Shown here: positions 41,936 through 50,945 of the stretch, piece by piece | Layout of the letters: every line of letters begins with the position of its first letter | Numbering within the stretch: the stretch's first letter is position 1 | NCBI GenBank assembly: GCA_036378955.1 | Contig: DASUVM010000004.1 | Span: 124,001 to 188,000 of the forward strand | Direction of reading: 5' to 3' | DNA: 64,000 nucleotides | Source: DASUVM01 sp036378955 | GTDB taxonomy: Bacteria > Patescibacteriota > Saccharimonadia > Saccharimonadales > Saccharimonadaceae | Translations under genes and position numbers: made by a program | Notes under the pieces: generated by a model | Told to the model about the DNA's origin: nothing | Database searches by the model: none | What the model saw: the letters and a program-made list of their open reading frames with translations, nothing else

Positions 41936-41972
41936 TTATGTGCCCCGTATGTTTATGGCGCGGGGCACATAA
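41936..41972. terminator. Bidirectional 12-bp terminator hairpin
   Basis: TTATGTGCCCCG (41936-41947) pairs with its exact complement (41961-41972) around 13 bases. It lies between the convergent Nudix-like gene and murD; the plus side continues with TTTTAC. Confidence 0.7.
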
Positions 41973-41974
41973 TT

Positions 41975-43258
41975 TTACAGGGCATGAACGGCCGCAATAA
42001 ATTGGTTGCCACGATCTTTATAGTTTTCAAACATGCCAAAGCTGGCACAGGCCGGACTTAAGATAACGATATCAGCTGGTTGTGCAATGTCGGCAGCCAA
42101 CTCGATAATCTCTGGCATACGCATGGATTCAAGATTATCGTAGTTTGCAAAACCAACCGCTTCAAGCGCTTCGGCAATTCGAGGCGCTTCATCGCCAATA
42201 AGCAGCACTCGACGCATATCGGCATTAGTTAATGTATTGGCGAGCTCACCAAAGTCAGCCCCTTTTGAGGAGCCGCCGAGTATAAGGACTTTTGGCTGGT
42301 CGAAGGCCTTTACGGCTGCAATCGCCGAGCCAGGCGTAGTAGCAATGCTGTCGTCGTAATACTTCACACCATGCTTTTCAGCTACAAACTTTAAACGATG
42401 CTCTAAACCACTAAATTCTTGCAGAGCTTCGGCTAAAGCCGTTACATCTTGAGTATATTGCCAAGCTGCTGTAATGGCCGCACAAGTATTCAATACATTA
42501 TGTTTTCCGGGAAGCAACAGATCATTTATTGAACAAATAAATTGTTCATTTATAATAAATTGGCTGTTCTTCACATATGCTGCAGGTGGCTTACCGTAGC
42601 CAAGCCTCGTGCCTTTTGACTGCTGAGCGATTGCTACTGAAGGCTCGTTTTCTGGCAGGAATATCGCAATGTCATGCTTTTTTTGCCATCGAGTAATGTT
42701 TGCCTTTGCAGTTATATATTCTTGCATATCCTGGTGAACGTCTAAATGATCGGGCTCAATCATGAGCACTACTGCTATATGTGGTGAGGTGTGCATGTCC
42801 CACAACTGAAAGCTACTAAGCTCAAAAACGACGACGTCTGAAGGTCGAATGTCTGGCAATATGTCGAGGGCGGCTATGCCAATATTCCCTACCAAATGGG
42901 CTCGCACGCCTGCCCGAGTTAACATTTCAAAAATGAGTGAGCTGGTTGTGCCCTTCCCTTTACTGCCGGTGACGCCAATAATGGGCGCTCTGCAATCTTC
43001 AAAAAAGAGCGCAGTTGCCGATGTAAGCTTACCGTTTGCCACTACACGATTAGGATGAATGGCCGGCCCCCGTACAACTACGTCAAAGCCATCGGCCTTA
43101 AACTGGCCGTTTTTGACATGATTAAAGTGTACGCCCGGCGGCAGCTTTTCTTTTACTGTCTTTGCTTCGTCAAAAACAGTAATATCAGCATTTTTTTCAT
43201 GAAAGTAACGAAGCGTGGCCTCGCCTTCAATTCCAAACCCGAGAATGGCAACCTTCAT
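41975..43258 (-). CDS. murD: UDP-N-acetylmuramoyl-L-alanine--D-glutamate ligase
   Basis: 427 residues. The N-terminal UDP-binding fold begins MKVAILGFGIEGEATLRYF; the ATP loop GVTGSKGKGTT is at 95-105; later Mur ligase signatures are EPDHLDVHQDMQEYITAKANI and the DSIATTPGSAIAAVKAF region. It adds D-Glu to UDP-MurNAc-L-Ala. It is placed about 34 kb from the dcw cluster, not inside it. TGC-TATACT (plus-strand 43265-43273) ends 6 bases before the ATG. Confidence 0.93.
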   Translation of the reverse strand: MKVAILGFGIEGEATLRYFHEKNADITVFDEAKTVKEKLPPGVHFNHVKNGQFKADGFDVVVRGPAIHPNRVVANGKLTSATALFFEDCRAPIIGVTGSKGKGTTSSLIFEMLTRAGVRAHLVGNIGIAALDILPDIRPSDVVVFELSSFQLWDMHTSPHIAVVLMIEPDHLDVHQDMQEYITAKANITRWQKKHDIAIFLPENEPSVAIAQQSKGTRLGYGKPPAAYVKNSQFIINEQFICSINDLLLPGKHNVLNTCAAITAAWQYTQDVTALAEALQEFSGLEHRLKFVAEKHGVKYYDDSIATTPGSAIAAVKAFDQPKVLILGGSSKGADFGELANTLTNADMRRVLLIGDEAPRIAEALEAVGFANYDNLESMRMPEIIELAADIAQPADIVILSPACASFGMFENYKDRGNQFIAAVHAL

Positions 43259-43262
43259 GCTA

Positions 43263-44543
43263 CTAGTATAGCACTGAGAGCTTATCGGCCAGACGACGCA
43301 CTAATTTTATGTCACCCTTACCGATTGCACCGAGCGCCCACTGCTTATCTGCCATAATGCGGCGAGCAATGTCGATCATGTGAGTTTTTGTGACGGCGTT
43401 AATATTCTTTTGGATAGCCGAGAAGTCTTTCACATAGTCGTCATAGAAATAACGGCCAGCGTACCAGCCAGCAACTTGATCGGCTGTTTGGTAACGCATT
43501 TGCACACGGCCGAGTGCATATTGTTTAGCGGCATCGAGTTCTTCGGCTCTCAACTTACCGTTGAGCACAGCCTTTACTTCAGAAACAATAATGTCAAAAA
43601 GTGGCTCAACAGTGTCGATATTAACTTCGGCGCTAAATTGCCAGCTTGTCATGTCGCGGCCAAAATCAATATCTGAGCCCATGCCGTAGGCCAGGCCTTG
43701 CTGACGAGCCTTGCCCAAAATTCGTGAATAAAGTGTACCCGTTAATATATGGTTAAGCATATCCATGGCACGATAATCGTCATCGGCCAGCTCTTTTTGA
43801 ATCGATGTCGCCCACGCAAACTGAATATTCTCGGCATCTTTGCGGCGAACAAAGAAAGGCGCTGCTCCATGAATAGTGTCTCTCGGATATGCAAGTCGCT
43901 CGCCTTTTGGTAGATCCCATTTTTCAAAAAAATGCTTAATTTCAGCTCGACGTTTTTCATTTAATGCACCGGCCACCACAAAACGCATATTATGAAGTGT
44001 ATGGGTTCGTTTATAATGAGCTTTGATATCTTTCAGCTGAATATTTGCAACAGTCGCCAGCGAATCGGCAAACTCAACGGTATCAATGCCGATGGCCCGT
44101 TCAAGCCGAGGCCACAAAATAACACCATGACGATTCAGCATACCGGTGAGCTCGTTCCGAACATTCCCACTTTCGGCTTCAAATTCATTTTGCTTAAAAT
44201 GTGGTTTGGTAAGTGCTAGTTCAAGCATGTCAAGCACGCGATCCCATTCGAAGTCAGCACAGACAACGACATAATTCATTGCAACATCATAAGTACTAGC
44301 GTTAAAATAAGCACCGTTCTTGCTGAGTTCTTCTTGAAAAGCGTGGGCACTTTTGAACTTATCGTTCGCGCCAAACGCCATGTGCTCCATTATATGAGCG
44401 GTTTCGTTAATATCTTTGCTGGCAGTATAGCGGTTTCCGGCCCGAAAATGCACTTGCGCACTCAGTGTGGTTGCGCCTGGTACATCAATAAGCAAGCCTT
44501 TCGCACCATTTTTTAGCTTCAACTCATAGACAGTATGTTTCAA
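43263..44543 (-). CDS. M16-family zinc metallopeptidase
   Basis: 426 residues, two homologous halves of the pitrilysin/processing-peptidase type. The inverted zinc motif HxxEH is HIMEH (H50, E53, H54), with the distal Glu in ESGNVRNELTG. The R/Y motif of the second half is AKQYALGRVQMRYQTADQVAGWYAGR. The start is TTG (44541-44543) with GGAAG upstream. Cytoplasmic or surface peptidase; the substrate is unknown. murD starts 4 bases after its stop codon but appears to have its own promoter. Confidence 0.88.
   Translation of the reverse strand: MKHTVYELKLKNGAKGLLIDVPGATTLSAQVHFRAGNRYTASKDINETAHIMEHMAFGANDKFKSAHAFQEELSKNGAYFNASTYDVAMNYVVVCADFEWDRVLDMLELALTKPHFKQNEFEAESGNVRNELTGMLNRHGVILWPRLERAIGIDTVEFADSLATVANIQLKDIKAHYKRTHTLHNMRFVVAGALNEKRRAEIKHFFEKWDLPKGERLAYPRDTIHGAAPFFVRRKDAENIQFAWATSIQKELADDDYRAMDMLNHILTGTLYSRILGKARQQGLAYGMGSDIDFGRDMTSWQFSAEVNIDTVEPLFDIIVSEVKAVLNGKLRAEELDAAKQYALGRVQMRYQTADQVAGWYAGRYFYDDYVKDFSAIQKNINAVTKTHMIDIARRIMADKQWALGAIGKGDIKLVRRLADKLSVLY
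43265..43273 (-). promoter_or_regulatory. Extended -10 promoter, leaderless murD
   Basis: Minus-strand TGCTATACT with the hexamer at 43265-43270, six bases before the murD ATG. It overlaps the stop region of the M16 peptidase gene upstream. Confidence 0.65.
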
Positions 44544-44681
44544 GGGTCTTCCTTCTTCAGATTAAACAGTCAACTGGCATACATTATGCCATTACCGTGG
44601 GTATAAAACCAGCCGTCTTAGAGATTAAGTGTTCAGTTTTGAGCACCCACCTTTATGCAACGACTTGCTGCCTCAATGGCT

Positions 44682-47288
44682 TTATTTTCGGCGCGCTTTT
44701 TTCTTATTTTTGCGTTCTTTTTTACGCTTATCATGCACGGTAGCTTTCGCTTTTTTGGCCTTAGCTGGTTTTTTAGCTTCGAACTCGACATCAGGATTAC
44801 CCGAAGTAATGTCGTTAACACCTTTTTCAACAGAGTGTTCAGCCGCTTTTGTAAGCGCAGTGTCAAATGATTCGTCTTTAGCCATACCAAGGTCACTTTC
44901 GGTAATATGATAAAGCGCTCGCACAACTTCAGTGCGTAGTGTTTCTTGCAGGCGATCAAACAAGCGCTGTGATTCTTGACGATACTCAACCAACGGATCG
45001 CGCTGACCAACACTTCGCCAGTGAATTCCGCTTCGCAAGTGATCCATGTTCTCAAGATGCTGCATCCAAAGGGTGTCAAGCACCTGTAGATACACTTCTC
45101 GCTCAATTTTGCGCATAATTTCTAGGCCAAAACGTTTTTCGCGTGTTTTATAGAGTTTTTCGGCCAACTTGAATGCCTCTTTAGCTCGCTCTTTTGGCTT
45201 GGTGTTCTTGGCTAACTCTTCAATTTGCTTGGCTTCGAGCGGAATGGTTGATTCGAAAGCTTCGGCAAAATTCTTATTACGCTTTGGCCCTTCGGCCGTG
45301 AGCATCTCGGCTTCTTGGTGTATGAGCTCATAGATACGCGACGAAACATCTTCAGTGGTCAATACCTGCCGGCGAATCGTATAAATGGCTTTGCGGTGCC
45401 GATTGATAACGTTGTCGTATTGTACAACGTTCTTACGAATGTCGTAGTTATAGCCTTCAACCCGTTTTTGAGCACCTTCAAGCATTTTGGAAATTGTTTT
45501 GTTCTGGATTGGCATGTCGTCTGGCACACGGAGTGTCTCCATGACGCCAGCCAGGCGTTCACCTTGAAAGATGCGCATTAAATCATCTTCGGTTGATACA
45601 TAGAACTGGCTCATACCCGGATCACCCTGACGACCACCGCGACCACGTAGCTGGTTATCGATACGCCGCGCCTCATGCCGCTCAGAGCCAATCACTACTA
45701 AGCCACCAAGTTCTTTAGCCTTTTTGTCGAGCACAATGTCGGTACCGCGGCCAGCAATGTTAGTAGCAAGGGTGACGGCACCAACTTGCCCGGCATTAGC
45801 AACGATGGCCGCCTCGCGTTCGTTATTTTTGGCGTTCAATGTCTCGTGCTTCACTCCGGCCTGCGTCAGAGTGCGGCTCAGCATTTCGTTCTTTTGAATA
45901 GAGGCTGAGCCGATCAAAACCGGGCGGCCCTGCGTTTGAAGCTCTTTGACCGTTTCAGCAATGGCTTTAAACTTTGCCGCCTCGGTTTTAAAGATGATAT
46001 CGGTTTTATCTTCGCGAATAACTGGCTTGTTGGCCGGCACCTGCACAACATCGAGCTCATAAATCTGGTGAAATTCTTCAGCTTCAGTAAAAGCAGTTCC
46101 GGTCATGCCCGAGAGCTTTTTATATAAGCGGAAGTAGTTTTGAAATGAAATAGTCGCCAGGGTCATGCTCTCTTGCTGAATTGGTACGCTTTCTTTTGCT
46201 TCAAGCGCCTGGTGCAACCCTTCGTTATAGCGGCGGCCATGCATTAAGCGGCCGGTAAATTCATCGACGATAATAACTTCGCCCTCGCTTGTTACTACGT
46301 AATCTTTGTCGCGCTTAAAGAGAGCTTGCGCCTTCAGTGATTGATCTATGTGGTAAACCATGCGAACATTTTCGGGGCTATAAAGATTATTAATGCCAAG
46401 CTGTTTCTGTACTTTTTCAACACCGCTTTCACTGAGGCTTACGGCCTTATGCTTTTCGTCAAGAATGTAATCTTCTTCTTTGAGTTTTTTAGCGACACCT
46501 GCAAATAGCTGGTAGCCTTCGGCGCTTTCCATGGCCGGTGCTGAGATAATCAGGGGCGTGCGAGCTTCGTCAATGAGAATTGAGTCAACTTCATCAACAA
46601 TCGCAAAGTGAAGACCACGCTGACGAAGCAGGTCGACTTCGTTCACCATATTGTCACGAAGGTAGTCAAACCCGAATTCATTGTTTGTGCCGTAGGTAAT
46701 ATCGGCGGCATAGGCTTCTTTACGGGTAGCGGGGCGCAGTTTACGCATGCGTGGGTCGGTATGAGTATCGTTATCAAACTTTGGGTCAAATAAAAATGAT
46801 TGTTCAGCAATGATAACACCGACCGACAAGCCCAAGAAGTGATATATTTCACCCATCCAGCCAGCATCGCGCTGTGCCAAATAATCATTTACCGTCACCA
46901 CATGCACACCTTTGCTCTCGAGCGCATTCAAATAGACAGGCAGGGTTGCCACTAGGGTTTTGCCTTCACCGGTTTTCATTTCGGCAACATTGCCCTCGTG
47001 TAGGGCCATGCCACCAATCAGCTGCACGTCAAAATGGCGCATTTTGAGCTTACGGTCGGCTGCTTCACGTACAATCGCGAAGGCTTCGGGTAATATCTTA
47101 TCGAGCGAACCGCCCTTTTTTTGTAGTTTTTCTTTTAAAACTTCGGTTTGTTTTTTTAGCTCGCCGTCTTTCATACTTTTATAAGTATCAGCCAGCTTAT
47201 TAACCTCTACTACGCGCTTTTTAAACCGCTTAATAATCCGCAACTGCGGATCACCAAACACCTTCGTTAAAACCTTATGACGATTCAT
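44682..47288 (-). CDS. secA: Preprotein translocase ATPase SecA
   Basis: 868 residues. Walker A MKTGEGKT at about 104-111, VNDYLAQRDAGWMG, Walker B AIVDEVDSILIDEARTPLI, the preprotein cross-linking domain, TNIAGRGTDIVLD and ERHEARRIDNQLRGRGGRQGDPG in the second motor domain, then the helical scaffold with WRSVGQRDPLVEYRQE. The C-terminal zinc-binding CxCxSG tail is missing and replaced by a Lys-rich tail of about 35 residues. Its leader has a -10 TATACT (47343-47348), a CCGCT/AGCGG hairpin (47308-47327) and GGGAG. Confidence 0.95.
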   Translation of the reverse strand: MNRHKVLTKVFGDPQLRIIKRFKKRVVEVNKLADTYKSMKDGELKKQTEVLKEKLQKKGGSLDKILPEAFAIVREAADRKLKMRHFDVQLIGGMALHEGNVAEMKTGEGKTLVATLPVYLNALESKGVHVVTVNDYLAQRDAGWMGEIYHFLGLSVGVIIAEQSFLFDPKFDNDTHTDPRMRKLRPATRKEAYAADITYGTNNEFGFDYLRDNMVNEVDLLRQRGLHFAIVDEVDSILIDEARTPLIISAPAMESAEGYQLFAGVAKKLKEEDYILDEKHKAVSLSESGVEKVQKQLGINNLYSPENVRMVYHIDQSLKAQALFKRDKDYVVTSEGEVIIVDEFTGRLMHGRRYNEGLHQALEAKESVPIQQESMTLATISFQNYFRLYKKLSGMTGTAFTEAEEFHQIYELDVVQVPANKPVIREDKTDIIFKTEAAKFKAIAETVKELQTQGRPVLIGSASIQKNEMLSRTLTQAGVKHETLNAKNNEREAAIVANAGQVGAVTLATNIAGRGTDIVLDKKAKELGGLVVIGSERHEARRIDNQLRGRGGRQGDPGMSQFYVSTEDDLMRIFQGERLAGVMETLRVPDDMPIQNKTISKMLEGAQKRVEGYNYDIRKNVVQYDNVINRHRKAIYTIRRQVLTTEDVSSRIYELIHQEAEMLTAEGPKRNKNFAEAFESTIPLEAKQIEELAKNTKPKERAKEAFKLAEKLYKTREKRFGLEIMRKIEREVYLQVLDTLWMQHLENMDHLRSGIHWRSVGQRDPLVEYRQESQRLFDRLQETLRTEVVRALYHITESDLGMAKDESFDTALTKAAEHSVEKGVNDITSGNPDVEFEAKKPAKAKKAKATVHDKRKKERKNKKKARRK

Positions 47289-47374
47289 TCATACACTCCC
47301 TACTCAGCCGCTTTATTTCTCGAGCGGTTAACATCTTCTGATAGTATAGCGTAGCAAGGGCAAGAAAGTAAGAG

Positions 47375-47761
47375 TTATTCAACCGCGAGCTCATCTTCGC
47401 TCGCTAGGCTTGGCCGACGTCGCAGGCGGCTCAGAATACCTCGCCCATGGTCAGTGCGCTGTTCTTTATATTTACGCATAACATTTTTAAGCTTCTGCTC
47501 AACAATATCGACAGCCGCAAATATATTCATAGTACTGTCTTTCACTACGAGCAACTCATCGGGCACATGGACTTTTATTTCGCATTCGTATTTATTGCCA
47601 TGCTTTTCGTTCGCCTCTTTTAAAATAACTTCGGCGTGCAGACTTTCGCGTGCGTGGCGAGGCACAAACCGGTCAAGCCGGCCAATTTTCCGCCGAACAT
47701 ACTTCTTGATATCAGCTTTTAATTCAATGTTGATCCCGGTAATGTCAATGCGTTTTATCAT
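47375..47761 (-). CDS. hpf: Ribosome hibernation-promoting factor / RaiA-like protein
   Basis: 128 residues. S30AE domain: beta strand IKRIDITGINIELKADIKKYV, helix, then the pattern ECEIKVHVPDELLVVKDSTMNIFAAVDIVEQKLKNVMRKYKE. A basic tail of 25 residues follows, so this is the short form without the long-HPF dimerisation domain. The start at 47761 is fixed by TGT-TATAAT (47768-47776), 6 bases upstream; an ATG at 47806 would precede the -10. It lies between secA and serS. Confidence 0.9.
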   Translation of the reverse strand: MIKRIDITGINIELKADIKKYVRRKIGRLDRFVPRHARESLHAEVILKEANEKHGNKYECEIKVHVPDELLVVKDSTMNIFAAVDIVEQKLKNVMRKYKEQRTDHGRGILSRLRRRPSLASEDELAVE

Positions 47762-47767
47762 AGCCTT

Positions 47768-47776
47768 ATTATAACA
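47768..47776 (-). promoter_or_regulatory. Extended -10 promoter, leaderless hpf
   Basis: Minus-strand TGTTATAAT with the hexamer at 47768-47773, six bases before the ATG (47759-47761). Confidence 0.65.
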
Positions 47777-47815
47777 AAGAAGTCTACCCAAAAGCACGAG
47801 GCTCAAAATCAGCCG

Positions 47816-49114
47816 CTAAATAGTATGACGACTACCGAGATAAGGCTGAAGAACACGTGGTACCCGCACGGTACCGTCTTTATTCTGGTAATTTTCAATA
47901 ATCGCAATCAAAGGTCGCTGCGCAAAAGCAGTCGCATCGTTGGTGTGCACAAGCCCAAGGTTACCCTTAGTATCACGAAAGCGGGTTTGCAGCCGACGCG
48001 CTTGATAATCCGTCATGTAATCAGCCGTGTGAGTTTCGCGATAATTATTTTGGCCAGGCAACCATGTCTCAATATCAATACCACGAGCATTTGGCTTACC
48101 AATATCGGCAGTGCATTTTTGCAGCACCTGATATGGCAGCTCAAGCTGCTGCATTAAATATTCTTGAATCGCCACCATAAACAAGTGCTCTTCGAATGAT
48201 TGCCCGGGAATCGTTAGGCTCTCCATTTCCATTTTGTCGAACTGGTGCATTCTGAAGATGCCTTCAGTATCTTTGCCGTAAGTGCCGGCTTCTTGACGAA
48301 AACTGGTGGCGTAACCTACATAGCGGAGTGGTAAATCTGCTTCCGATAAAATCTCTTGCATGTGCATACTACCGAGCACATGCTCAGCACTGCCCTGCAA
48401 CCACAGTTCATCACCCTCAATTTTGTAGCGGTCGTCACGCGGCTCAAGACGATCCATCATGTCGTATGGTTCGGTACGGATCATGAGCGGTGGCAATACT
48501 GGTACGAATGGCTTGCTTGAGACATTAAGCAGCCCCGCATCGGCAATAATTTTCTTGAGTGTCTCTTCGCTTGTCAGAACATTAAAGCCAAACTGCACCA
48601 ATGCCATCCAAAGAAGCGCCAAATCACCTTTAATATAGGCAAAACGAGCGCCGGCTACTTTGGCGGCTCGTTCTTTGTCGATCCAATCGCGTTTCTCGGC
48701 AATTTCCCAGTGGTTTTTTGGTTCAAAGTCAAACTTTGGAATCTCACCCCAGGTTTTTGCAATAACATTCTCGTTTTCGCTCGTACCAATAGGCACGTCA
48801 TCCATTGGCATGTTTGGCACTTTTTTAAGAGAAGTGAGATATTCTTCTTCAAGCACACGCAAACGATCTTCTTGTTCAGCCAGCTCAGTTTTAAGCTTTT
48901 TGCCCTCTTCAATAACTGTCGGTTCGGGTTTGCCACCTTTTATCCGCGAGGCAATGTCGTTCCGTTTTTGACGAAGCGATTCAACTTTAGCAAGCACCTC
49001 ACGGCGCTCATCGTCAAGTTGCAATAAATGGGTAATATCTACTTGGTAGCCCTTTTGCTGGCTGGCTTCCTGCACATGCTTAGCATTGTCGCGAATAAAA
49101 CGGATATCTAACAT
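47816..49114 (-). CDS. serS: Seryl-tRNA synthetase
   Basis: 432 residues: N-terminal tRNA-binding coiled coil (about 28-110), then the class II core with motif 2 (LRYVGYATSFRQEAGTYGKD, FRMHQFDKME) and motif 3 (THTADYMTDYQARRLQTRFR and FAQRPLIAIIENYQN). It charges tRNA-Ser. TGC-TTAAAT ends 7 bases before the ATG and no ribosome site is visible, again a candidate leaderless gene. Confidence 0.95.
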   Translation of the reverse strand: MLDIRFIRDNAKHVQEASQQKGYQVDITHLLQLDDERREVLAKVESLRQKRNDIASRIKGGKPEPTVIEEGKKLKTELAEQEDRLRVLEEEYLTSLKKVPNMPMDDVPIGTSENENVIAKTWGEIPKFDFEPKNHWEIAEKRDWIDKERAAKVAGARFAYIKGDLALLWMALVQFGFNVLTSEETLKKIIADAGLLNVSSKPFVPVLPPLMIRTEPYDMMDRLEPRDDRYKIEGDELWLQGSAEHVLGSMHMQEILSEADLPLRYVGYATSFRQEAGTYGKDTEGIFRMHQFDKMEMESLTIPGQSFEEHLFMVAIQEYLMQQLELPYQVLQKCTADIGKPNARGIDIETWLPGQNNYRETHTADYMTDYQARRLQTRFRDTKGNLGLVHTNDATAFAQRPLIAIIENYQNKDGTVRVPRVLQPYLGSRHTI

Positions 49115-49278
49115 GTCTCTTATTTAAGCAGAAAAACCCTCTTTTGAGGAGACTCTGTGTGTTAAACTGTTAACTATGCTCGGCTTATTTACTAAACAAT
49201 GTAGCCACCTTCGCCTTTCAGGATGCTAAACTTGTTTTTTCGCATACCCTAACTTCCTATAAACAAACGAGAGAATAT

Positions 49279-50940
49279 ATGTTATTAACTGTTAATATTG
49301 AGCACAAAACAATTGGCGGCAAAGAGCTGTTTACCAGCCTTTCTTTTAGTGTCGAGGCCAGAGAGAAAATAGCGATTATTGGCCGTAACGGCGTCGGCAA
49401 AACGACATTATTTCGGTTGCTGACGAACGAAGATAATGATTTTGAAGGTTCCATTCAGTGGCGCAATAGCACACGAGTCGTTAGTACGGCGCAAGAACAC
49501 CATGATGTTGCCGAGCTTTCGGCGCTCAATTATATCATCGAGAACCTGCCTGATTACAAAAACTTAAAGCACATCATCGACACCTACCCCGAAATAATGG
49601 GTGATAACTTGCGTAAAATCGAGATATATTCAAATGCGCTCGAGCATTTTTCAAGCCTTGGTTATTACAATATTGAAGATACATTACTGCAAAGCTTGGC
49701 CGATTATCAAATTAATGAAGAAATGGCCCGCGCACCGCTGGGCCGGCTTTCGGGTGGTCAAAAACGGTTTGTTGAGCTGGTGCGGGTAGAGCATTCAGAC
49801 GCTGACCTTGCCTTAATTGATGAGCCAACCAACCATATGGATTACGTGGCCAAGAACACCTTCATCGGCTGGCTGAAAGCGGTGAAACATAGTGTTGTCG
49901 TGATTAGTCATGACCGCGATGTGCTTGAATATGTTGATCGCATCATCGAAATAAAAGACGGTAAGGCTTTTAGTTTTAAAGGTAATTACACAGCCTATCT
50001 GAAACAAAACGCCGTTTCAACTACAACAAAGATGCACGATTTTGAGGTTGTTGGCCGACAGATTATTAACTTAAAAGCTAAAATCGTACAGTTTCGGCGC
50101 TTGAAAGAAAAAGCCCGCGACCCCGACACCATCAAGCAGTTTAAGCACCGCGAGAATCAAGCAACAGCAGAGCTCGCAAAGCTTGAAATAATTGAAAAAC
50201 CGAGTTTCTGGATCGATCGCGAGTCGGCCGGCACACTCAAAAAAGCCGCCAGTGAGCATTACGAGAAATACAAAGCCAAAAATGTTATTATTCGCACTCA
50301 AAAAACAATCGAACGTGAACGCGAGCTATTGAATATTGAAGAAATTCAACTGAGCTACGGCGAGCAACCGCTCTTTAAGCCTATTAGTTTTACCTTACGT
50401 CACGGCGACCGATTGCAACTCGTTGGCCGTAATGGCGTCGGCAAAACAACACTTGTGAAAGCAATTATAGATGCAGCGTATAATCGACGGTCAGCAACGT
50501 ACCGAGGCGGCACTATTTTCACCGACCGGCAGCTGCGATTGAGTGTCTATGAGCAAGAAGTGGGCGGCGCTATGCTCGAAATGCCGTTAAAAGATGCGAT
50601 TGAACATATCTATCTAGAGCAAAAACTACCTATCAATAACGAAAAGGCTATGCAACTCATGGGCGACTATTTATTCGATCCGTATCAAGATGGTGAATTA
50701 AAGGTGAGTATGCTCAGCGGAGGCCAAAAAGCACGGCTACAAATTATTAAAATGCTCTCAAATAACCCTAATTTGCTTATTTTAGATGAGCCAACCAACC
50801 ACCTTGACCTACCTTCTATTGAAGAGCTCGAGACTGCCCTCACCCAATACCATGGCGCGCTGCTTTATGTGAGCCACGACAGTTATTTTACAAAAAACAT
50901 TGGTGGCGAAAGGGTCACTCTAGAACCAAGCCTCACCTAA
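49279..50940 (+). CDS. ABC-F family ATPase
   Basis: 553 residues with two ABC domains on one chain and no membrane span. Walker A loops GRNGVGKTT occur near residues 35 and 385; signatures LSGGQKRFVELVRVEHSDAD and LSGGQKARLQIIKML; Walker B LALIDEPTNHMD and LLILDEPTNHLD. The interdomain linker (about 235-330) is the part that reaches into the ribosome in ABC-F translation factors such as EttA/Uup. Which ABC-F type it is cannot be told. GAGAG lies before the ATG. Confidence 0.92.
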   Translation: MLLTVNIEHKTIGGKELFTSLSFSVEAREKIAIIGRNGVGKTTLFRLLTNEDNDFEGSIQWRNSTRVVSTAQEHHDVAELSALNYIIENLPDYKNLKHIIDTYPEIMGDNLRKIEIYSNALEHFSSLGYYNIEDTLLQSLADYQINEEMARAPLGRLSGGQKRFVELVRVEHSDADLALIDEPTNHMDYVAKNTFIGWLKAVKHSVVVISHDRDVLEYVDRIIEIKDGKAFSFKGNYTAYLKQNAVSTTTKMHDFEVVGRQIINLKAKIVQFRRLKEKARDPDTIKQFKHRENQATAELAKLEIIEKPSFWIDRESAGTLKKAASEHYEKYKAKNVIIRTQKTIERERELLNIEEIQLSYGEQPLFKPISFTLRHGDRLQLVGRNGVGKTTLVKAIIDAAYNRRSATYRGGTIFTDRQLRLSVYEQEVGGAMLEMPLKDAIEHIYLEQKLPINNEKAMQLMGDYLFDPYQDGELKVSMLSGGQKARLQIIKMLSNNPNLLILDEPTNHLDLPSIEELETALTQYHGALLYVSHDSYFTKNIGGERVTLEPSLT

Positions 50941-50945
50941 AACTT

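Noticed and set aside
42536..42556. TGAACAA/TTGTTCA dyad inside murD
   Set aside because: A 7-bp AT-rich dyad in coding sequence fits chance.
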